From positions 1,922,001 to 1,986,000 of the forward strand of contig NZ_CP062008.1 in the NCBI RefSeq assembly GCF_005670685.2: a stretch of 64,000 bases of DNA, given 5' to 3'. The position numbers and the translations under genes were made by a program. Numbering within the stretch: the first letter of the stretch is position 1; each line of letters opens with the position of its first letter. The notes beneath the pieces are model-generated. The model worked only from the letters and a program-made list of their open reading frames with translations, made no database searches and was not told the DNA's origin. Shown here one piece after another: positions 60,330 through 64,000 of the stretch. This DNA is from Mycolicibacterium mucogenicum DSM 44124. Lineage in GTDB: Bacteria; Actinomycetota; Actinomycetes; Mycobacteriales; Mycobacteriaceae.

Positions 60330-60736
60330 CGCACACCAATTTCGGGGCGGACGCTCTGGGCGACCTACCAGTGGACCTGCGGCTGCTGGCCCAGGCGCTC
60401 CTCGACAAGATCGATCCCGTCGTCCGGCTGTCCGTGGCCATGCTCGCCGACGGCGAGAACCCGAGCGACTGCAACCAGGTGTGGTGCCCCGTGTGCGCAC
60501 TGGTCGCCCTGGCCAACGACGAACAGCATCCGATGCTGACGGCCATCGCCGAACACAGCACGACTTTTCTCGACGCGGTGCGTGCCGCGCTCGCCGACCA
60601 GGGACCCGTCGGCCCGCACCCCGAGCCGCCGACGGACCCGTCCGGTCCCGGTGGCAAGCACCGCCAGCCCGACGATCCGGACGGCCCACCAGGGCCGGGT
60701 CGATACCAGTCCATTCCGGTATCTGTGGAGGAATGA
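60326..60736 (+). CDS. Conserved mycobacterial protein (Rv2183c-like)
   Basis: 136 residues. Starts MTHTNFGADALGDLPVDLRLLAQALLDKI; a CxxC pair in NQVWCPVCALVAL (about residues 52-55) and a Pro/Asp/Gly-rich disordered tail (PPTDPSGPGGKHRQPDDPD). GTG 60326 overlaps the ATPase stop as GTGA and has GGAGGT 9 bases upstream, whereas GTG 60317 would touch the ribosome site. Coupled to the ATPase, so they may act together. Function unknown. Confidence 0.8.
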   Translation: MTHTNFGADALGDLPVDLRLLAQALLDKIDPVVRLSVAMLADGENPSDCNQVWCPVCALVALANDEQHPMLTAIAEHSTTFLDAVRAALADQGPVGPHPEPPTDPSGPGGKHRQPDDPDGPPGPGRYQSIPVSVEE

Positions 60737-60777
60737 CCAGTCCGCTGCGGGCTGTGGTCGGGCCGACAGTCGGTGGG

Positions 60778-60783
60778 TAAAGT
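60778..60783 (+). promoter_or_regulatory. -10 box TAAAGT before the PlsC-type gene
   Basis: TAAAGT would start transcription near 60790, about 33 bases before the ATG; an own promoter for this gene is plausible. Confidence 0.35.
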
Positions 60784-60823
60784 TGTCGGGGGCACCGTCC
60801 GGGGGCCCTCAGCGGGAGGTTCG

Positions 60824-61525
60824 ATGTTCTTCTGGTTCTACAAGTACATCTTGATGGGCCCGTTGCTGCGCCTGCTGGGCCGTCCGAAAGTGACGGGGCT
60901 GGAATACGTTCCCGACGAGGGGCCTGTTCTGCTGGCCAGTAACCACCTGGCCGTCGTCGACAGCTTCTATCTGCCGCTGGTGCTGCGCCGCCGGATCTTC
61001 TTCCTGGCCAAGGCCGAGTACTTCACCGGTACCGGCATCAAGGGCAAGCTGATCAAGTTCTTCTACTCGTCGACCGGCCAGGTGCCGATCGACCGCACCA
61101 ACGCCGATTCCGCCGCCGACGCGCTGGCCGCCGCCGCCAAGATCCTCGACCAGGGCAAACTGCTCGGCATGTACCCCGAGGGCACGCGCTCGCCCGACGG
61201 CAAGCTCTACAAGGGCAAGACCGGCCTGGCCCGCATCGCGCTGGAGACCGGCATCCCCGTCATTCCCGTCGCCATGATCAATACCGACGTCGTGAACCCG
61301 CCGGGAAGCAAGATGTGGCACTTCGCGCGCGTCGAGGTGAAGTTCGGCAAGCCGATGGACTTCCGCCGCTTCGAGGGGCTGGCCGGTAACCGCTTCATCG
61401 AGCGCGCCGTGATCGACGAGGTCATGTACGAGCTGATGCGGCTGTCCGGCCAGGAGTACGTCGACCTGTACGCGGCCGACGTCAAAGAGGGCAAGACGCC
61501 GCCGCCCGCGATCAAAGCCGGCTGA
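60824..61525 (+). CDS. 1-acyl-sn-glycerol-3-phosphate acyltransferase (PlsC family, Rv2182c-like)
   Basis: Acylates lysophosphatidic acid or a related acceptor at the inner membrane. 233 residues. The HX4D motif is His41-Asp46 (NHLAVVD), the acceptor-phosphate motif EGTRS is at 119-123, and VIPVAMINTDVV is motif IV. A hydrophobic N-terminal helix (2-17) anchors it. ATG 60824 follows GGGAGGT; the earlier GTG/ATG in frame has no such site. Followed by a terminator and the convergent mannosyltransferase gene. Confidence 0.92.
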   Translation: MFFWFYKYILMGPLLRLLGRPKVTGLEYVPDEGPVLLASNHLAVVDSFYLPLVLRRRIFFLAKAEYFTGTGIKGKLIKFFYSSTGQVPIDRTNADSAADALAAAAKILDQGKLLGMYPEGTRSPDGKLYKGKTGLARIALETGIPVIPVAMINTDVVNPPGSKMWHFARVEVKFGKPMDFRRFEGLAGNRFIERAVIDEVMYELMRLSGQEYVDLYAADVKEGKTPPPAIKAG

Positions 61526-61535
61526 ACAGAACGCT

Positions 61536-61578
61536 GAAGCCGAGGATTGCCGTCGTCACCAGGCGGCAGTCCTCGGCT
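61536..61578. terminator. 16-bp hairpin after the PlsC-type gene
   Basis: Arms 61536-61551 (AAGCCGAGGATTGCCG) and 61563-61578 with one G-U and an 11-base loop. It sits 10 bases after the stop, followed by TC. Confidence 0.7.
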
Positions 61579-61690
61579 TTCGTGATTGCCCACAGCCGGC
61601 GCGCGGCTCCGCCAACGTAACGCGGTGGCGGAAAATCGGCTCTCGGACCGCCGTGGGGTTACGGCCGCGCCGGCCGGGTCCCTGCCACGG

Positions 61691-62962
61691 TCAGTTCGTC
61701 GCCGAGACCGGCGCGACGTGCTCGGCCGCGTCGGCTGACGGTGTGCCGCGGCCGGTGACGGTGCCCGCCGCGGCGATGACGGCCAGTCCCCACCACACGT
61801 ACGAGCTGCCGATCACCTGACGCCACAGCGTCGCGTCGACCTCGTGGTGCTCGGGCAGCAGCCGGATCGGCGTGAAGACCAGCAGGAACGCGCCGAGCGC
61901 GCTCACCGCGGCCAGGGCGGCGCTGCGTTCCCGGTAGGCGACGACGGTGATGGTCACCATGGTCGGCAGGGCCCACACCCAGTGGTGCGACCACGACACC
62001 GGCGACACCACCAGGCCGAACATCGCCACGCACATCAGGGCCAGCACCGGCTGGCCCGCGCGGAGCACCCGATGGGCCGCCCACACCGTCAGAGCCAGCA
62101 CCGCGAAGCACAGCAGAACCCAGAGCACGAACCGCGGCGTCGCCGACAGCCCGAACCGCGCCAGCGTGCCGGAGATGTTCTGGTTGGTGTTCAGCGTCGC
62201 GGTGCCGATGCGGTCGGTGTTGCGCACGGTCTTGGTCCAGTACTCCCACGAGTCGCCCCACGCCAGCGCGAAGGCGATGAGCGTGACCACGATCGACGAT
62301 GCCACCGTGGTGAGCAGCGCGCGGAAATCGCGGCGCAGCAGGAAGTACAGCAGGAACACGGCCGGGGTCAGCTTGAGGGCGATCGCCACGCCGAGCAGGA
62401 CGCCGCGCGGCCACGGGGTGCGGCGGGGGACGCAGTCGGCGATCACCAGCGTCATGAGGACGACGTTGATCTGACCGAAGTTGAAGTTGGACCGCACCGG
62501 TTCGAGGAACAGCACGGCCGGTCCCACGATCGCGACGGCCAGCCAGCAGCGGCGGGCCAGGGCCGAGCCGCGCAGGCGCGACTGCGGCCAGACGTCCAGC
62601 CGGGTCAGCACGATCACGATGGACACCAGCAACAACACGAACGTCGTCACGGTGATGGCCACGCTCGCCGCGGGCAGGGGGAGCCAGGCGAACGGCGCGA
62701 ACATGATCGCGGCCAGCGGCGGGTACGTGAACGGCAGGTCGATGCCGGCCTCGGTACGGAAGATCGTGCTCTCGCTGTACAGCGGCGTGTTGTTCAGCCA
62801 GGCGCGGCCGCCCATCCGGTACACGTCGATGTCGATCCGGTACGGCGTATGACCCAGCAGTCGCCAGGCGCCCCATACCAACGTCAACGTGGCCAGCAAC
62901 TGCAACAGCCGCCAGGCCAGCCGTTGACCGGAGGCGGGCCACGACCAAGTTCCCATACGCAT
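61691..62962 (-). CDS. GT87 polyprenyl-phosphomannose-dependent alpha-mannosyltransferase (MptC/Rv2181-like)
   Basis: Integral membrane GT-C glycosyltransferase adding alpha-1,2-mannose branches to lipomannan/LAM on the outer face. 423 residues, about ten membrane helices. The GT-C acidic motif is in [16 protein letters not shown] near residue 47; the loop [15 protein letters not shown] and [13 protein letters not shown] are GT87 hallmarks. ATG 62962 lies 10 bases after a TAGGCT -10 box; ATG 62956 is an alternative. The upstream frame has no membrane or family character. Length agrees with Rv2181 (427). Confidence 0.9.
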   Translation of the reverse strand: MRMGTWSWPASGQRLAWRLLQLLATLTLVWGAWRLLGHTPYRIDIDVYRMGGRAWLNNTPLYSESTIFRTEAGIDLPFTYPPLAAIMFAPFAWLPLPAASVAITVTTFVLLLVSIVIVLTRLDVWPQSRLRGSALARRCWLAVAIVGPAVLFLEPVRSNFNFGQINVVLMTLVIADCVPRRTPWPRGVLLGVAIALKLTPAVFLLYFLLRRDFRALLTTVASSIVVTLIAFALAWGDSWEYWTKTVRNTDRIGTATLNTNQNISGTLARFGLSATPRFVLWVLLCFAVLALTVWAAHRVLRAGQPVLALMCVAMFGLVVSPVSWSHHWVWALPTMVTITVVAYRERSAALAAVSALGAFLLVFTPIRLLPEHHEVDATLWRQVIGSSYVWWGLAVIAAAGTVTGRGTPSADAAEHVAPVSATN

Positions 62963-62972
62963 CTCGCCGGAC

Positions 62973-62978
62973 AGCCTA
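62973..62978 (-). promoter_or_regulatory. -10 box TAGGCT of the GT87 gene
   Basis: On the minus strand TAGGCT ends 10 bases before ATG 62962, giving a leader of only a few bases. Confidence 0.4.
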
Positions 62979-63033
62979 TCGGGGGGCCCGGCGCGTCGGC
63001 GCCCTGCGGGGCAGTGACACGCATACCCGGGCG

Positions 63034-63039
63034 TAAGTT
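63034..63039 (+). promoter_or_regulatory. -10 box TAAGTT, near-leaderless Rv2180c-like gene
   Basis: TAAGTT ends 8 bases before GTG 63048, within a T-run. Confidence 0.45.
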
Positions 63040-63047
63040 TTTTCACC

Positions 63048-63914
63048 GTGCGGTCGCCCTTGCCTACGGAGTTCGTGTCCAGTGGGCGGCTGCCGTTGTT
63101 GTGGTGCCTGATTGCGTTCATCCTGACGTTTTTCGTGACCCGGACCGTGGTGCGCTACATCCGGGCCCACGCCGACAATCCGGCGCCGCGCAAGTGGTGG
63201 CAGCCGCGCAACATCGGTCACGGCGGCCTGCACATCCATCACGCGGTGATCGGCGTGGTGCTGGTGATGGTGTCGGGCGTGACGATGGTGACGCTGGCGG
63301 TCGACGGCGGCGTCACCGAATTCACCGTGGCGGCAATCTTCTTCGGCATCGGCGCGGCCCTGGTCCTGGACGAGTTCGCGTTGATCCTGCATCTGTCGGA
63401 CGTGTATTGGGCCGAGGATGGCCGTACCTCGGTCGACGCGGTGTTCGTCGCGATCGCGGTCGCCGGGCTGCTGATCCTGGGGTTCAACCCGCTGTCGTTC
63501 TTCGACATCACCGTGTGGCGTGACGATCAGGACGTGGCGGCCCGGGTCATGGTCGTGGCGCTGGCCCTCATCACGCTGGCGATGGCCGTCATCGTGCTGC
63601 TCAAGGGCAAGGTGTGGACCGGTCTGATTGGGATGTTCATCACACCGCTGCTGGTCATCGGTGCAATCCGGCTCTCGCGACCGCACGCGCCGTGGGCCCG
63701 GTGGCGGTATACGAGCCGGCCGCGCAAGATGCACAAAGCGCTGGAACGCGAGCGGTGGCTACGCCGGCCGGTGGTGCGGGCGAAGCTGTGGTTACAGGAT
63801 GCGATCGCCGGTATGCCAAAGTTTCCCGACGACGCGGCCGTGGACCAACAGCTCGACCGCGAGATCCACGCGGCACCCGCGCCGCCGGACCGAACGCCGA
63901 CCGAGGTTGCCTGA
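63048..63914 (+). CDS. Multi-pass membrane protein (Rv2180c-like)
   Basis: 288 residues. About six hydrophobic segments (16-35, 66-88, 92-112, 133-150, 168-187, 192-208), a His-rich periplasm-edge loop [16 protein letters not shown], and a basic cytoplasmic C-terminus with [23 protein letters not shown] start fixed by the -10 box. The conserved His cluster near the second helix suggests metal or haem contact, but no known family motif is matched. The exoribonuclease gene begins at the base after its stop. Confidence 0.83.
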   Translation: MRSPLPTEFVSSGRLPLLWCLIAFILTFFVTRTVVRYIRAHADNPAPRKWWQPRNIGHGGLHIHHAVIGVVLVMVSGVTMVTLAVDGGVTEFTVAAIFFGIGAALVLDEFALILHLSDVYWAEDGRTSVDAVFVAIAVAGLLILGFNPLSFFDITVWRDDQDVAARVMVVALALITLAMAVIVLLKGKVWTGLIGMFITPLLVIGAIRLSRPHAPWARWRYTSRPRKMHKALERERWLRRPVVRAKLWLQDAIAGMPKFPDDAAVDQQLDREIHAAPAPPDRTPTEVA

Positions 63915-64000
63915 ATGAAGTTTTTTTACGACACCGAGTTCATCGACGACGGTCGCACCATCGACCTGATCTCGATCGGTGTGGCCGCCGAGGACGGGCG
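63915..64000 (+). CDS. 3'-5' exoribonuclease, DEDDh (Rv2179c-like), 3' end cut off
   Basis: Only the first 28 codons are in the window: MKFFYDTEFIDDGRTIDLIS and on to AAEDGR. The ExoI motif DTEF (Asp6, Glu8) and spacing match Rv2179c, an RNase T-like exoribonuclease. The ATG follows directly on the stop of the membrane protein gene, so translation is probably coupled. Confidence 0.85.
   Translation, partial: MKFFYDTEFIDDGRTIDLISIGVAAEDG

Overview
The window reads as ordinary chromosome of a high-GC actinobacterium, almost certainly a fast-growing mycobacterium (Mycolicibacterium-like). The evidence is the gene order, which as I remember it follows the Mycobacterium tuberculosis block Rv2225 (panB) to Rv2179c nearly gene for gene. 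It is supported by mycobacterial families (Hip1-like hydrolases, MmpS3, PimB', FadD15, MptC-like GT87, DUF4191, DUF3043), by frequent GTG starts, and by many -10 boxes of the form TANNNT placed 6-8 bases before a start codon, the signature of leaderless transcripts.

Layout. 1-6.5 kb: end of a crotonase gene, panB, a wax-ester/DGAT acyltransferase and two tandem Hip1-like serine hydrolases. 6.6-11 kb: ctaD (cytochrome oxidase subunit I), then a two-gene steroid-catabolism operon (kshA-hsaA) behind a KstR-type operator. This piece is not in the M. tuberculosis block. 11-20 kb: nitrogen assimilation (glnA2, glnE, and later glnA1 with a GlnR box), interrupted by small accessory genes (PaaI thioesterase, F420-type oxidoreductase, DoxX, SRPBCC, darcynin-like). 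20-30 kb: RDD protein, mycothiol-type isomerase, lipB-lipA-DUF4191, an SDR-like epimerase with the E2 acyltransferase dlaT/sucB, an EphD-like hydrolase, a small secreted protein, pepB and a class III adenylyl cyclase. 30-41.5 kb: gcvT, ilvE, cobalamin genes cobU-cobT-cobS with DUF3043, glycerate kinase, an erpA-type Fe-S protein, a membrane protein, adenosine kinase and asnB. 41.6-50.8 kb: respiratory genes ctaC-ctaF, mmpS3, a DUF2561-like membrane protein, a TetR remnant, qcrC-qcrA-qcrB, ctaE, then trpD. 50.6-64 kb: exonuclease/GIY-YIG protein, a small Cys-rich protein, an NlpC/P60 hydrolase with a secreted HExxH protein, pimB', fadD15, SRPBCC proteins, an ArsA-like ATPase, a PlsC acyltransferase, a GT87 mannosyltransferase, a membrane protein and the start of a DEDDh exoribonuclease.

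How the parts fit. All main subunits of the bcc-aa3 supercomplex (QcrABC, CtaC, D, E, F) are encoded here. GlnE and its target GlnA1 lie about 3 kb apart. lipB-lipA supply the cofactor for the neighbouring lipoyl protein DlaT. The last 10 kb is cell-envelope work (PIM/LM mannosylation, acyl activation and transfer, peptidoglycan hydrolysis). I found no tRNA, rRNA, CRISPR array, insertion sequence or prophage. The most unusual signals are two genes whose only plausible starts are CTG codons overlapping the upstream stop, an isolated KstR-controlled kshA-hsaA pair, a recurring terminator-like hairpin sharing the motif AGACGCAAAACTG, and several very long perfect hairpins between genes. I did not find a clearly new multi-gene system.
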